Positions 24,380 to 33,134 of a DNA stretch of 64,000 bases are shown piece by piece. The stretch comes from Lachnospiraceae bacterium UBA1818 (GTDB lineage: Bacteria > Bacillota > Clostridia > Lachnospirales > Lachnospiraceae): NCBI GenBank assembly GCA_904419285.1, contig CAJFQZ010000015.1, positions 34,359-98,358 on the forward strand. The letters are read 5' to 3'. The position numbers and the translations under genes are program-made. How positions within the stretch are numbered: the first letter of the stretch is position 1; each line of letters opens with the position of its first letter. The notes below the pieces were generated by a model that did not search any database, was not told the origin of the DNA, and was given only the letters and a program-made list of their open reading frames with translations.

Positions 24380-25663
24380 ATGTTTGCAGACAGAGCAAAA
24401 ATCTATATCAGATCCGGAAAAGGCGGAGACGGGCACTGCAGCTTCCGCAGAGAACTCTATGTGCCGAACGGCGGACCTGACGGAGGTGACGGAGGCCGAG
24501 GCGGCGATCTGATCTTCGAGGTAGATGAAGGGATGAACACTCTGGCGGATTACCGCCACAAGCGTAAATACGCCGCAGGGGACGGAGAACAGGGCGGCAA
24601 ACGCCGCTGCCACGGAAAGGATGGCAAGGATCTTGTGCTCCGTGTCCCGGAGGGAACCGTTATCAAAGAGGCGGAGACCGGAAAGGTGATCGCTGATATG
24701 TCCGGTGAGAACAGAAGACAGGTGATATTAAAAGGGGGCAAGGGCGGACTTGGAAACCAGCATTTTGCCACTGCCACCATGCAGGTGCCGAAATACGCGC
24801 AGCCCGGACAGCCGGCCCGCGAGCTTGAGGTGAACCTGGAGCTGAAAGTGATCGCAGATGTTGGGCTGATCGGTTTCCCGAATGTGGGAAAATCCACTCT
24901 GCTTTCACGCGTGACAAATGCAGATCCGAAGATCGCAAACTATCATTTTACGACCCTGAGCCCGAATCTGGGGGTTGTCGATCTTGACGATGCAAAGGGA
25001 TTTGTGATGGCAGATATCCCCGGTCTTATCGAGGGGGCTTCTGAGGGAGTAGGCCTCGGACATGAGTTTCTTCGTCATATCGAGCGGACGAAGATGATGA
25101 TCCATGTAGTGGATGCCGCAGGAAGCGAAGGAAGGGATCCGGTCGATGATATCTATAAAATCAATGCCGAGCTTGAAAACTACAATCCGGAGATCGCAAA
25201 GCGTCCTCAGGTGATCGCGGCAAACAAGACAGATCTGATCTACGGAGACGAGGATGAGACCATTGACAGGCTGAAAGCAGAATTTGAGCCAAAAGGGATT
25301 CGTGTCTTCCCGATCTCCGGCGTATCAGGAGCGGGGATCTCAGACTTGCTGTACTATGTGAGCAGCCAGCTTGAAACTATGGACAGCACTCCGGTCATCT
25401 TTGAGCAGGAGTTCTTCCCGGAGGATGAACTGATCTATGAAAATCTTCCGTATACAGTAGAAGAGCAGGACGGCATGTATGTGGTAGAGGGACCGAAGAT
25501 CGAGAAGATGCTCGGATATACCAATCTGGATTCGGAAAAAGGATTTGCCTTTTTCCAGAAGTTCCTGAAGGATACCGGAATCCTGGATGAGCTGGAGGCT
25601 GCCGGAATCCAGGAAGGCGACACGGTGAAGATGTACGGATTACAGTTTGATTACTATAAGTAG
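24380..25663 (+). CDS. obgE: GTPase Obg (CgtA)
   Basis: Obg is an essential GTPase for late assembly of the large ribosomal subunit, also linked to stress and sporulation control. The 427-residue protein has the glycine-rich Obg fold (residues 1-158), the G domain with GFPNVGKSTL, the switch region ending TTLSPNLG, DIPGLIEGA, and NKTD, and the C-terminal OCT domain (from about 350) typical of Firmicutes. AAAAGGAGAAG precedes ATG 24380. Confidence 0.96.
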   Translation: MFADRAKIYIRSGKGGDGHCSFRRELYVPNGGPDGGDGGRGGDLIFEVDEGMNTLADYRHKRKYAAGDGEQGGKRRCHGKDGKDLVLRVPEGTVIKEAETGKVIADMSGENRRQVILKGGKGGLGNQHFATATMQVPKYAQPGQPARELEVNLELKVIADVGLIGFPNVGKSTLLSRVTNADPKIANYHFTTLSPNLGVVDLDDAKGFVMADIPGLIEGASEGVGLGHEFLRHIERTKMMIHVVDAAGSEGRDPVDDIYKINAELENYNPEIAKRPQVIAANKTDLIYGDEDETIDRLKAEFEPKGIRVFPISGVSGAGISDLLYYVSSQLETMDSTPVIFEQEFFPEDELIYENLPYTVEEQDGMYVVEGPKIEKMLGYTNLDSEKGFAFFQKFLKDTGILDELEAAGIQEGDTVKMYGLQFDYYK

Positions 25664-25705
25664 AAAAATTGATCATAATAAGCAGATAGAAAACAGGAGA
25701 GACAG

Positions 25706-26014
25706 ATGACGACAAAACAGAGAGCATATTTGAAAAGCCTTGCAATGACGATGGAGCCGATCTTTCAGGTCGGTAAATCAAGTATGACACCGGGACTGAC
25801 CCAGGCAATATCGGAAGCCCTGGAGGCGAGAGAACTGATCAAGATCAGTGTCCTTAAGAACTGCGCGGATGACCCCAGAGAGCTGGCCGAGATCATTGCT
25901 GAGCGCACCCGCTCCGAGATCGTTCAGGTGATCGGAAAGAAGATCGTCCTGTACAGGGAGGGAAAGGATGAGAAAAAGAGGATCATCCTTCCGAAAGCGG
26001 GAGCAGAGAGATGA
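25706..26014 (+). CDS. yhbY: YhbY-family ribosome-assembly RNA-binding protein
   Basis: A 102-residue CRM-domain protein that associates with pre-50S particles. It shows the conserved start TTKQRAYLKSLA, the VGKSSMTP loop in the GxxG position, and ELIKISVLKNCADD. It lies between obg and nadD, as in many Clostridia, and overlaps nadD by 4 bases (ATGA). AGGAGAGACAG is the ribosome binding site. Confidence 0.93.
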   Translation: MTTKQRAYLKSLAMTMEPIFQVGKSSMTPGLTQAISEALEARELIKISVLKNCADDPRELAEIIAERTRSEIVQVIGKKIVLYREGKDEKKRIILPKAGAER

Positions 26015-26628
26015 AGATCGGTATCATGGGCGGGACCTTTGACCCGATCCATATCGGCCATCTCCTTCTCGGCGAATTCGCATACGAGGATTTTGGCCTT
26101 GACGAGATCTGGTTCCTGCCGAACGGGAATCCTCCCCATAAGGACACAAGCGACGCAGAGGAGGATCTGAAGCACAGAGTAGAGATGGTCCGCCTTGCAA
26201 TCGGAAATGTACCGTATTTCAGGCTGAATCTGCATGAAGCAGATGTCAACCGGCATTCTTACACGTACAGGACCATGCAGGAGTTCAACACCCAGTATCC
26301 GGATAATGAGTTTTATTTCATACTGGGGGCGGACTCCCTGTTCTCGATCGAACAGTGGAAATTCTTTCGGGAGATCTTTCCTGCATGTACGATACTCGCG
26401 GCAATGCGGGATGACAAGGATGCGGATGATATGAAAGCACAGATCAGGTATCTCTCCGAAAAATACGGAGCGCGGATCGAACTGCTGCAGGCGCCTCTCG
26501 TAGAGATTTCATCAACGACGATCAGGGAACGGGCTGCACAGGATCTGAGTGTGCGGTATATGGTGCCTGATGCTGTGGCCGAGTATATTGCGGATCACCG
26601 ATTATACAGGAAAAGACAGGATCAGTAA
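26011..26628 (+). CDS. nadD: Nicotinate-nucleotide adenylyltransferase
   Basis: NadD joins ATP and nicotinate mononucleotide to form deamido-NAD in NAD synthesis. The 205-residue protein has the nucleotidyltransferase signature GGTFDPIHIGH at residues 7-17 and the second motif ISSTTIRERA. It overlaps yhbY by 4 bases and precedes yqeK and rsfS, the usual Firmicute order. Confidence 0.95.
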   Translation: MKIGIMGGTFDPIHIGHLLLGEFAYEDFGLDEIWFLPNGNPPHKDTSDAEEDLKHRVEMVRLAIGNVPYFRLNLHEADVNRHSYTYRTMQEFNTQYPDNEFYFILGADSLFSIEQWKFFREIFPACTILAAMRDDKDADDMKAQIRYLSEKYGARIELLQAPLVEISSTTIRERAAQDLSVRYMVPDAVAEYIADHRLYRKRQDQ

Positions 26629-26638
26629 CTCTTACAAT

Positions 26639-26647
26639 TGGTATAAT
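26639..26647 (+). promoter_or_regulatory. Possible extended -10 upstream of yqeK
   Basis: TGGTATAAT at 26639-26647 fits an extended -10 element, 26 bases before yqeK. No good -35 lies 17 bases upstream. It may give internal transcription of yqeK-rsfS. Confidence 0.3.
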
Positions 26648-26672
26648 TGCACGTAAGGAGCGGTGAAGCAGA

Positions 26673-27245
26673 ATGAAAGAAGAATTAACAGAGATCAGGA
26701 AAAAGCTTTCCAAAGTCCTGAAGAAGGAACGGTTCGAGCATACGATCGGCGTAATGTACACTGCGGCTTCCCTGGCAATGCGCTATGGAGCCGATATGGA
26801 ACAGGCTCTGACAGCAGGACTCCTCCATGACTGCGGCAAGTTCTGCTCGGCAAAAGATCAGCTGAAGCTCTGTGAAAAGAAGGGGATCGAGCTCACAGAA
26901 TCGGAGAGGGCGATGCCGGCGCTCATCCATGCAAAACTGGGCGCTTACCTTGCCAGACATGAATATGGGATAAAGGATGAGGCTGTCCTGAATGCCATCA
27001 CTTACCATACGACAGGCCGGCCGGATATGACGATGCTGGAAAAGATCGTCTATATCGCCGATTATATTGAGCCGAACCGGAAGGAGATCCCGGGACTGGC
27101 AGAAGTGCGCAGACTTGCGTTTGCAGATATCGATGAGGCTGTATGCAGATCAGCGGGCGCGACGACAAGATATCTGGAAAGCGGCGGGAAAGCGGTTGAC
27201 CCGATGACCATCAGGACGTATAATTTCTATAAAAAGGAGGGCTGA
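26673..27245 (+). CDS. yqeK: YqeK-family HD hydrolase (Ap4A-cleaving)
   Basis: An HD-superfamily phosphohydrolase of 190 residues. Family members split diadenosine tetraphosphate symmetrically to ADP. Metal-binding motifs are visible as H in RFEHTIGVM, HD in GLLHDCGKF, H in ALIHAKLGAY and the last D in YIADYIEPNR. GTAAGGAGCGG lies upstream of ATG 26673. It ends one base before rsfS, so the two are almost certainly translated together. Confidence 0.93.
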   Translation: MKEELTEIRKKLSKVLKKERFEHTIGVMYTAASLAMRYGADMEQALTAGLLHDCGKFCSAKDQLKLCEKKGIELTESERAMPALIHAKLGAYLARHEYGIKDEAVLNAITYHTTGRPDMTMLEKIVYIADYIEPNRKEIPGLAEVRRLAFADIDEAVCRSAGATTRYLESGGKAVDPMTIRTYNFYKKEG

Positions 27246-27246
27246 T

Positions 27247-27597
27247 ATGGACCAGTCAAAAGAGATGGCGAAGATCGCCTATCATGCGTTAAGCGATAAA
27301 AAAGGAGAAGACATCAAGATCATTGACATCACAGGAATCTCTGTCCTTGCGGACTATTTTATCATAGCCAACGGAAACAGTGACAGCCAGGTCAATGCGC
27401 TCGTCGACAATGTGGAGGAGGAACTTCATAAGGCGGGATATGCACTGAAACAGAGAGAAGGACAGGCTTCAGCAAGCTGGGTGCTGCTTGACTTCGGAGA
27501 TATCATTGTGCATGTATTTGATAAAGAGAATCGTCTCTTCTATGATCTGGAGAGGATCTGGAAGGACGGCAGGGATATCCGGATCGAAGATCTGTAA
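27247..27597 (+). CDS. rsfS: Ribosome silencing factor RsfS
   Basis: RsfS binds L14 on the free 50S subunit and blocks joining to 30S during starvation. The 116-residue protein carries the family motifs DITGISVLADYFIIANGNSDSQV and SWVLLDFGDIIVHVF, here given in part. It is the last gene of the obg-yhbY-nadD-yqeK-rsfS run and is followed by a strong terminator shared with lexA. Confidence 0.95.
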   Translation: MDQSKEMAKIAYHALSDKKGEDIKIIDITGISVLADYFIIANGNSDSQVNALVDNVEEELHKAGYALKQREGQASASWVLLDFGDIIVHVFDKENRLFYDLERIWKDGRDIRIEDL

Positions 27598-27678
27598 TGG
27601 ATGCAGGAAGCGGAGTGAAGGGCAGCGGAAACCTGCTCTCCGGTTCTGACAGTATATCTGCAGAGCGGAAATTATAAG

Positions 27679-27725
27679 AAAGACGGACTGACAGGAGTCG
27701 ATTGATACTCCCGCAGTCCGTCTTT
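27679..27725. terminator. Bidirectional terminator between rsfS and lexA
   Basis: AAAGACGGACTG (27679-27690) and CAGTCCGTCTTT (27714-27725) form a 12-bp stem with a second inner GGAGT/ACTCC pair, flanked by A and T tracts. It lies between the convergent stops of rsfS and lexA. Confidence 0.85.
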
Positions 27726-27756
27726 TATCGTCTGCTCAGTACGGCCTGTTCATTCG

Positions 27757-28374
27757 TTATTTGAAAAATCGGAACACTCCGATGACCTTTCCGAGAATTG
27801 ATACCTCTTTGACAATGATCGGGTCCATGGAATCGTTCTCCGGCTGCAGACGGAAGATTCCTTCTTCCTTATAGAAAGTCTTAACTGTAGCACCGTCGTC
27901 TATCAGAGCAACGACCATATCGCCGTTTGATGCCGTGGAAGTCTGTTCTACGAGAACCATATCGCCGTCAAGAATTCCTGCATTGATCATACTTTCACCC
28001 TTCACCTTCAGAAGGAAGGTCTGACTGTTCGGCATGAACTCCGTCGGAATAGGAAAATAGTTCTCAATGTTCTCCTGTGCAAGGATCGGCTCCCCGGCTG
28101 CGACCTGTCCGACAATGGGAACATTGACCATCTCTCTGCGTGTCAGATTAAAGGAATCGTCCAGGATCTCGATCGCTCTCGGCTTTGTGGGATCTCTCCG
28201 GATATACCCGTTCTTCTCCAGTGTCTCGAGATGTGAGTGGACGGAAGAAGTGGACTTCAGGTTCACCGCCTCACAGATCTCACGTACAGCCGGAGGAAAT
28301 CCGCGCTCCAGTATCTGTGATTTAATATATTCAAGAATTTCCAGCTGTTTTTTGCTTATTTTACCCTGTGCCAT
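27757..28374 (-). CDS. lexA: LexA SOS repressor
   Basis: LexA represses DNA-damage genes and is inactivated by RecA-stimulated self-cleavage. The 205-residue protein has a winged-helix N-terminus (residues 1-65, [20 protein letters not shown]), the scissile bond A93-G94 in QVAAGEP, catalytic S128 in KGESM and K165 in ATVKTF. It is divergent from a LysM protein, with SOS-box-like sites in between, implying autoregulation. The genome arrangement is the same as lexA-yneA in Bacillus. Confidence 0.96.
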   Translation of the reverse strand: MAQGKISKKQLEILEYIKSQILERGFPPAVREICEAVNLKSTSSVHSHLETLEKNGYIRRDPTKPRAIEILDDSFNLTRREMVNVPIVGQVAAGEPILAQENIENYFPIPTEFMPNSQTFLLKVKGESMINAGILDGDMVLVEQTSTASNGDMVVALIDDGATVKTFYKEEGIFRLQPENDSMDPIIVKEVSILGKVIGVFRFFK

Positions 28375-28472
28375 AGTATCCTCCGAACTTTAAATATGAT
28401 GTTGTGGGGCAGAAGATGATCAACCTCAGCAACATATGATAATACTATACTAACATATGGATTTTTAAAAAT

Positions 28473-28499
28473 CAAACATTTGTTGCGAAAATATGTTCG
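28473..28499. promoter_or_regulatory. Two adjacent LexA box-like sites
   Basis: CAAACATTTGTTGC (28473-28486) and CGAAAATATGTTCG (28486-28499) both resemble the Gram-positive SOS box CGAAC-N4-GTTCG. They share one base, so two LexA dimers could sit back to back, upstream of lexA on the minus strand. Confidence 0.55.
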
Positions 28500-28518
28500 A
28501 TTTTTTATCGATGATATA

Positions 28519-28547
28519 TTGACAAACATGTGTTCGTATATTATACT
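28519..28547 (+). promoter_or_regulatory. LexA-controlled promoter of the LysM protein
   Basis: TTGACA (28519-28524) and TATACT (28542-28547) with a 17-base spacer form a near-consensus promoter. The SOS-box-like CAAACATGTGTTCG (28523-28536) lies within the spacer, so a bound LexA would block RNA polymerase directly. Confidence 0.7.
28523..28536. promoter_or_regulatory. LexA box overlapping the promoter
   Basis: CAAACATGTGTTCG agrees with the Gram-positive SOS consensus at all positions but the second. It sits between the -35 and -10 of the LysM-protein promoter. Confidence 0.65.
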
Positions 28548-28556
28548 GTTAACTAC

Positions 28557-28570
28557 AGAACAACAGTTCG
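28557..28570. promoter_or_regulatory. Downstream LexA box-like site
   Basis: AGAACAACAGTTCG contains the GAAC-N4-GTTC core and lies just after the predicted transcription start of the LysM-protein gene, where repressor binding would also block transcription. Confidence 0.55.
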
Positions 28571-28645
28571 ATATTTAAAAACTGTTTTGAAGAATACAGG
28601 TATACTGACAGAAGAATCATTTTAAAGAATCGGGGGTATAATGGT

Positions 28646-28975
28646 ATGAAACGAAGAAGATTGAGAAAGAAAGTCCATATTATTTTTACGGCAGTAACCG
28701 CAGCTTTGATTGGCTGCATGGCATTCGGTGTGTTCTTTGTTTCAGCTCATGAGAGCACATCTTCAGATCAGGCTGTTTACAAATATTATAAAAGTATCGA
28801 GATCCAGCCCGGCGACACACTCTGGGAAATCGCTGAAGAGACAATGACATCTGAATATGATTCTGTACCCGAATATGTTGAGGTATTGAAAGAGATGAAT
28901 TCTCTGAAGTCAGATGATATCGAAGCTGGCCAGCATCTGATCATCGCATATAATGATACAGAATTTATCAAATAA
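28646..28975 (+). CDS. YneA-like SOS-controlled LysM membrane protein
   Basis: A 109-residue protein with a basic N-terminus (MKRRRLRKK), one membrane segment at about 10-33, and a LysM domain at about 50-102 (IEIQPGDTLWEIAEE ... LKSDDIEAGQHLIIAY). This architecture and the lexA-divergent position match YneA, the Bacillus protein that delays cell division after DNA damage. That function is inferred from architecture and context. LysM likely binds peptidoglycan outside the membrane. Start ATG 28646 follows a weak GGGGGT site. Confidence 0.85.
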   Translation: MKRRRLRKKVHIIFTAVTAALIGCMAFGVFFVSAHESTSSDQAVYKYYKSIEIQPGDTLWEIAEETMTSEYDSVPEYVEVLKEMNSLKSDDIEAGQHLIIAYNDTEFIK

Positions 28976-29294
28976 TCTGTGGTATCAATATACATCCCTA
29001 TGTATTGATATATATACACTCCGGCAGAGCGGATCAAGGAAGAGCATTATCCTCCTGGTCCGCTCTGCTTATTTTATATCCCGGGATCAGAAGGCAGGTG
29101 CCATTTAGTCCCTCCGTCAATGGGGTTTCGTCTCCTCATTTATTTACTGGATATCAGTAAGAAGGAGATAGATCAATCTATACGACAAATACTGATTTTT
29201 CCAAAAGATATAGACGAAAACAGCCGGATCTGGTATACTTTAAGAGGAATTTCAAGTATAAATTATAAATGTTTTATTAAGGGAGCTGATTTTT
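28976..29294 (+). other. 319-base intergenic region upstream of the recombinase gene
   Basis: It holds a TATCAATA/TATTGATA imperfect palindrome just after the LysM gene, the terminator listed separately, and a candidate extended -10 TGGTATACT (29231-29239) for the recombinase. A 74-codon open frame from 29120 overlaps the recombinase start and lacks coding character, so I do not call it a gene. Confidence 0.5.
29024..29072 (+). terminator. Terminator after the LysM protein gene
   Basis: GCAGAGCGGA (29024-29033) pairs with TCCGCTCTGC (29059-29068), followed by TTATTTT. It closes the SOS-controlled unit. Confidence 0.8.
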
Positions 29295-30395
29295 ATGAGT
29301 ACAGATATAGAAAAAAAGTCCGACATTCAGGCATCCTCGTCTGAGAGAAAGACTTATCATGAGCAGAAATATATTGATAATACGATCCACCTGAGGGAGA
29401 TCCTGAAGACGCTGCCGCCTTTTGCAAAGGATTATTTTCGCGCGATCGAGCCGACTACGTCCGCCAGGACAAGGATTTCCTATGCATATGATATCCGGGT
29501 CTTTTTTCATTTTCTTATGGAGAATAACCCGGTTTACAGGGATTATACGATAGATCAGTTTACCGTGCAGGATCTGGAGCGCCTGGAACCTGTCGATATA
29601 GAGGAATATCAGGAATATCTGAAGGTCTATGAGAATGATGATCGGCAGATCACCAACACTGAAAAGGGACTTGCAAGAAAGATGTCGGCTCTTAGGAGCT
29701 TTTATGGCTATTTCTTTAAACGGCAGGTCATCACGAAGAATCCCACGCTTCTGGTAGACATGCCGAAACTTCACGAGAAGGCGATCATCCGGCTGGATGC
29801 GGATGAAGTCGCCCAGCTTCTCGATTATGTGGATCACGGCGGAGACAATCTGACAGGCCAGCGGAGGGCATATTATGAAAAGACAAAGAACCGCGATCTT
29901 GCGATCCTCACTCTCCTGCTCGGCACAGGAATCCGAGTTTCCGAGTGTGTCGGGCTTGATATCCAGGATGTGGATTTCAAGAATAACGGGGTCAAGGTAA
30001 CGCGCAAGGGCGGAAATGAGATGGTCGTCTACTTTGGAGAGGAAGTTGAAAATGCACTGAAGACCTATCTCTATACGACTCGTAAGACTACGGTTCCGCT
30101 CCCGGGACATGAAAACGCCCTCTTCCTCTCCACCCGCAGGAAACGGATGGGCGTTCAGGCTGTGGAGAATATGGTTAAGAAATATGCCAGAGAGGTCACC
30201 CCGAATAAAAAGATCACGCCGCACAAGCTGCGCAGTACTTACGGTACGGCGCTCTATAAGGAGACAGGGGATATTTACCTTGTGGCCGATGTCCTCGGGC
30301 ATAAGGACGTCAACACAACGAAGAAACACTATGCAGCAATTGATGAGAACCGTCGCAGACAGGCCGCCGGCGCTGTAAAGCTCCGGGAGGTCTGA
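29295..30395 (+). CDS. Tyrosine-type site-specific recombinase, XerC/XerD-like
   Basis: A 366-residue tyrosine recombinase. It has an N-terminal SAM-like DNA-binding domain (about 45-165, TSARTRISYAYDIRVFFHFL) and a catalytic domain with Arg in GTGIRVSECVGLD, Lys in TRKGG, HKLR in ITPHKLRSTYGT, His in LGHKDVNTTKKHY and the nucleophile Tyr just after. All active-site residues are present. No att-like repeats or phage genes are adjacent, so it more likely acts as a chromosomal Xer enzyme than as an element integrase. GGGAGCTG precedes ATG 29295. Confidence 0.88.
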   Translation: MSTDIEKKSDIQASSSERKTYHEQKYIDNTIHLREILKTLPPFAKDYFRAIEPTTSARTRISYAYDIRVFFHFLMENNPVYRDYTIDQFTVQDLERLEPVDIEEYQEYLKVYENDDRQITNTEKGLARKMSALRSFYGYFFKRQVITKNPTLLVDMPKLHEKAIIRLDADEVAQLLDYVDHGGDNLTGQRRAYYEKTKNRDLAILTLLLGTGIRVSECVGLDIQDVDFKNNGVKVTRKGGNEMVVYFGEEVENALKTYLYTTRKTTVPLPGHENALFLSTRRKRMGVQAVENMVKKYAREVTPNKKITPHKLRSTYGTALYKETGDIYLVADVLGHKDVNTTKKHYAAIDENRRRQAAGAVKLREV

Positions 30396-30411
30396 ACTGC
30401 CGTCAGCCTGC

Positions 30412-31427
30412 TTATCCGCGGCATGTTTTCAGGACGAGGGCGTACAGCTCGGACAGGTTGTGCGCATACTCGTTCATCAGCCTCGACAGTTCTGGTTCGT
30501 CTTTGATATAGCGCTGATATTTCACTCCATTGATATTCTTCATTTTCTTTTCTTTTTTCAGATGAAGCATTTCCTGGATAAGGTTCAGTACATAATCTGT
30601 ATAAGAGATATAGCGCTCCAGGATCCGGCACGACTCGGCATCCCTTTTCCGGTGGCGGATATGGATGATCATCTGCTGGATCTCTGACGCCATCCTCCAG
30701 GTTATCACGAGTATCCTGAGGTAATCATCCTCCTGCGCTCCGGCGGCTTTCGGAAGATCCTGTTTGATCTGCCCGTGGACCATATGGTACTGAAGCTGGG
30801 CATCGCAGATCCTCCAGTAGTCAGGCGGGTTCCTGAGCGCGTCCTCCAGGATCCTCAGATACATGTGATGCATATGGAAAAGCATCTGCAGATTATACCT
30901 GAACTGGCTTCCAAGGCTCGTCGGGAAGAAAAATCTGTTCACAACTAGGACGAAAAGTACGGAAGCAAACACATATGCCATGCGCAGAAAAACTGCGGCT
31001 GTCTGTCCCATAGCGAGGGTCGTCATAGTCAGCGCAAAGCACGTGACGAAGGCCGCATGCGTGATCGTGCCCGGAGTCGCCGTGTACATGCAGATGACCA
31101 TGATGCCTGCAATAAGAAGATGAAATACGGATGCATTACAAAAATACAGGATAATGGTGATCAGGATACATCCGGCCGTGGTGCCGATGAAACGCGTTTT
31201 CATCCGGTACCTGCTGTCCTCATACATTGGTCTGAGAAGGAGAAATGCATTCATGACGAACCAGTAGGAATGCCCTTCTGAAGACAGCATGTTGAACGTC
31301 ATGCCGACTAGAATATGACTGAATAGAACATCAGCAGGAAATACAGAATGACAGGAAGCGCATTGAGGAACTTATTTCGAATATTCTCTGCGCTGTCATG
31401 AAAACGATTAAAACTGTTCTGATTCAT
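30412..31427 (-). pseudogene. FUSC-family membrane protein, probably frameshifted
   Basis: The downstream frame (31302 to 30412, 296 residues) has the FUSC core, including NAFLLLRPMYEDSRYRMKTR, and at least four membrane segments, then a soluble coiled region. FUSC proteins are proposed exporters of aromatic acids or similar compounds. A good ribosome binding site (AAAGAGGTAG) and ATG 31427 lie upstream, but in another frame. That frame encodes MNQNSFNRFHDSAENIRNKF and the start of a membrane segment, then stops at 31308. The two pieces read as one protein broken by a single frameshift near 31310-31330. The small frame could also be a separate peptide. Confidence 0.6.
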
Positions 31428-31482
31428 AAAATCTACCTCTTTTGTCCCATATTCGCTGCCCACTATTTTACCACATTTTCTC

Positions 31483-31511
31483 TTGTATTTGTCAGGCGAC
31501 ATCAGTATAAT
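31483..31511 (+). promoter_or_regulatory. Promoter of ttcA
   Basis: TTGTAT (31483-31488) and TATAAT (31506-31511) with a 17-base spacer, 36 bases before the ttcA start. A weaker promoter for the FUSC gene points the other way here: a TAAAAT box at 31465-31470 on the minus strand, with CTGACA at 31490-31495. Confidence 0.6.
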
Positions 31512-31546
31512 AGAAAAATAGTTACGTCAGAGAAAGGATTTTATCA

Positions 31547-32302
31547 ATGCAGTTACAGAGATTGTTGAGCTATACAAGAAAAGCCGTAGATGAATACAAT
31601 ATGATAGAGGAAGGAGACCACATTGCCGTCGGCATCTCAGGCGGAAAGGACAGCCTTACACTGCTCTATGCCCTGCACGGGCTGAAACGGTTCTATCCGA
31701 AAAGATTTGAGCTGAGCGCGGTTACTGTGGACCTGGGATTCGAGGATTTTGATCTCAGCCCGGTAGAAGCACTGTGCAGAGAACTGAGCGTCCCGTACCG
31801 GATCGTCCCGTCAGAGATCTATGATATCCTGTTCAATGTCCGTAAAGAGTCGAATCCCTGCTCTCTCTGCGCGAAAATGCGCAAAGGTGCACTGAATCAG
31901 GCTGTCAAGGAAATGGGCTGCAATAAGGTCGCTTACGCGCATCACAAGGACGATATCATCGAGACAATGCTCCTGTCTCTGATCTTTGAGGGCAGGTTTC
32001 ACTCTTTCTCGCCCAAGACCTACCTGGACAGGATGGACCTGACGGTGATCCGCCCGCTGATGTTCGTTGACGAGATGGATGTGATCGGTTTCAGGAACAA
32101 GTATGATCTTCCGGTCGTAAAGAGCAAGTGCCCGGTGGACGGCTACACAAAACGCCAGTATGCAAAGGATCTGCTCCGACAGCTCAATCAGGATCATCCG
32201 GGCGTGAAGGAGCGCATGTTCCACGCGATCCTGAACGGAAATATATCAGGCTGGCCCGAGCGGTGCATCCGACAGAGAGAAAAAGACTCCGGCAGGCATT
32301 AA
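31547..32302 (+). CDS. ttcA: TtcA-family tRNA 2-thiolation protein
   Basis: A PP-loop ATPase that adenylates a tRNA base before sulfur insertion. TtcA makes 2-thiocytidine at position 32. The 251-residue protein has the PP-loop SGGKDS at 31-36, the iron-sulfur cysteines C105 and C108 in NPCSLCAKMRKG, and C195 in KSKCPVDG, the three-cysteine pattern of the family. It is divergent from the FUSC gene. TtcA-like proteins in Firmicutes may act on another base, so the exact tRNA position is not certain. Confidence 0.85.
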   Translation: MQLQRLLSYTRKAVDEYNMIEEGDHIAVGISGGKDSLTLLYALHGLKRFYPKRFELSAVTVDLGFEDFDLSPVEALCRELSVPYRIVPSEIYDILFNVRKESNPCSLCAKMRKGALNQAVKEMGCNKVAYAHHKDDIIETMLLSLIFEGRFHSFSPKTYLDRMDLTVIRPLMFVDEMDVIGFRNKYDLPVVKSKCPVDGYTKRQYAKDLLRQLNQDHPGVKERMFHAILNGNISGWPERCIRQREKDSGRH

Positions 32303-32320
32303 ACAGCCATCCGGAGTCTT
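32283..32320. terminator. Convergent terminator between ttcA and the cytidylate-kinase-like gene
   Basis: AAGACTCCGG (32283-32292) and CCGGAGTCTT (32311-32320) form a 10-bp stem that overlaps the last codons of ttcA. The A-run to its left gives a T-run on the minus strand, so it works best for the leftward gene. On the plus strand CTTCTCT follows. Confidence 0.65.
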
Positions 32321-32408
32321 CTCTATGTAATGTAATTATTATTTCATCCAGAACCTTTTCAGCTTCGAAGGGCTTTCTGACAAAAGAGTCATCAGTCGAT
32401 CTACCTGG

Positions 32409-33053
32409 TCAGATCTTCCGGTCGGCACGCGGGATGCTCTCTTTCATCATGACATACTGTTCGATCATCTTTGCGGTCCCTTCCACGCCGAGCTCAGCGC
32501 TGTTCAGGCACAGTTCATAGCTCTCTGCGTCAGACCATTTTTTGTTCGTATAGTAATTATAATAGCTGGAACGCTTCTTATCTGTCTTCACGATCAGATC
32601 CTTCGCCTTGGCGTCAGTCAGGTCGTAGATTCTCGCGATACGGCGGATGCGGGCGTCAAGATCAGCATGAATGAATACCGTCACTACATTCTTATATGAC
32701 TCAAGAGCGTAGTCAGCGCACCGTCCTACAAGAATGCAGGGGCCTTCGTCCGCAATCTTCTTGATGGCGTCAAACTGAGCCAGAAAGACTTTGTGATTGA
32801 TCGGCATATCCGTATATGTATTTCCGTAACCCATAGAATAGGTATCCATCACAAGTGAATAAAGGAAACTGTTAGTCGGCTTCTCATCATGGGATTCAAA
32901 TATCTCCTCGCAGATGCCGCTTTCTTTTGCTGCGCGTGCAAGCATTTCCTTGTCATAGAGCTTGATCCCGAAGTCATCTGCGATCCTCTTTCCGATCTCC
33001 CTTCCCGCACTTCCGAATTCTCTTCCGATCGTAATGATTGTATTTGTCTTCAT
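32409..33053 (-). CDS. Cytidylate kinase-like family protein
   Basis: A 214-residue P-loop kinase of the cytidylate-kinase-like family (PF13189), common in Clostridia. The nucleotide-binding loop is GREFGSAGREIGKRIA near the N-terminus. The lid-like region includes KTDKKRSSYYNYYT. It is not the canonical cmk, and its substrate is unknown. It has its own promoter and lies apart from the flanking division cluster. Upstream, GGAGAGTGGACT precedes ATG 33053. Confidence 0.88.
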   Translation of the reverse strand: MKTNTIITIGREFGSAGREIGKRIADDFGIKLYDKEMLARAAKESGICEEIFESHDEKPTNSFLYSLVMDTYSMGYGNTYTDMPINHKVFLAQFDAIKKIADEGPCILVGRCADYALESYKNVVTVFIHADLDARIRRIARIYDLTDAKAKDLIVKTDKKRSSYYNYYTNKKWSDAESYELCLNSAELGVEGTAKMIEQYVMMKESIPRADRKI

Positions 33054-33134
33054 ACCAGTCCACTCTCCTTTGCGTCAAATAAATCATTGTGATTTTGCAT
33101 AAAAAATGTATGCATAATCATCCTTCATATGACT

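Noticed and set aside
29120-29344. 74-codon frame before the recombinase
   Set aside because: It overlaps the recombinase start, lacks a ribosome binding site, and contains the recombinase promoter region.
29295-30395. Integrase of a prophage or conjugative element
   Set aside because: No phage, relaxase or att-like repeats adjoin it. lexA and ttcA neighbours are housekeeping genes, so a chromosomal Xer enzyme is likelier.
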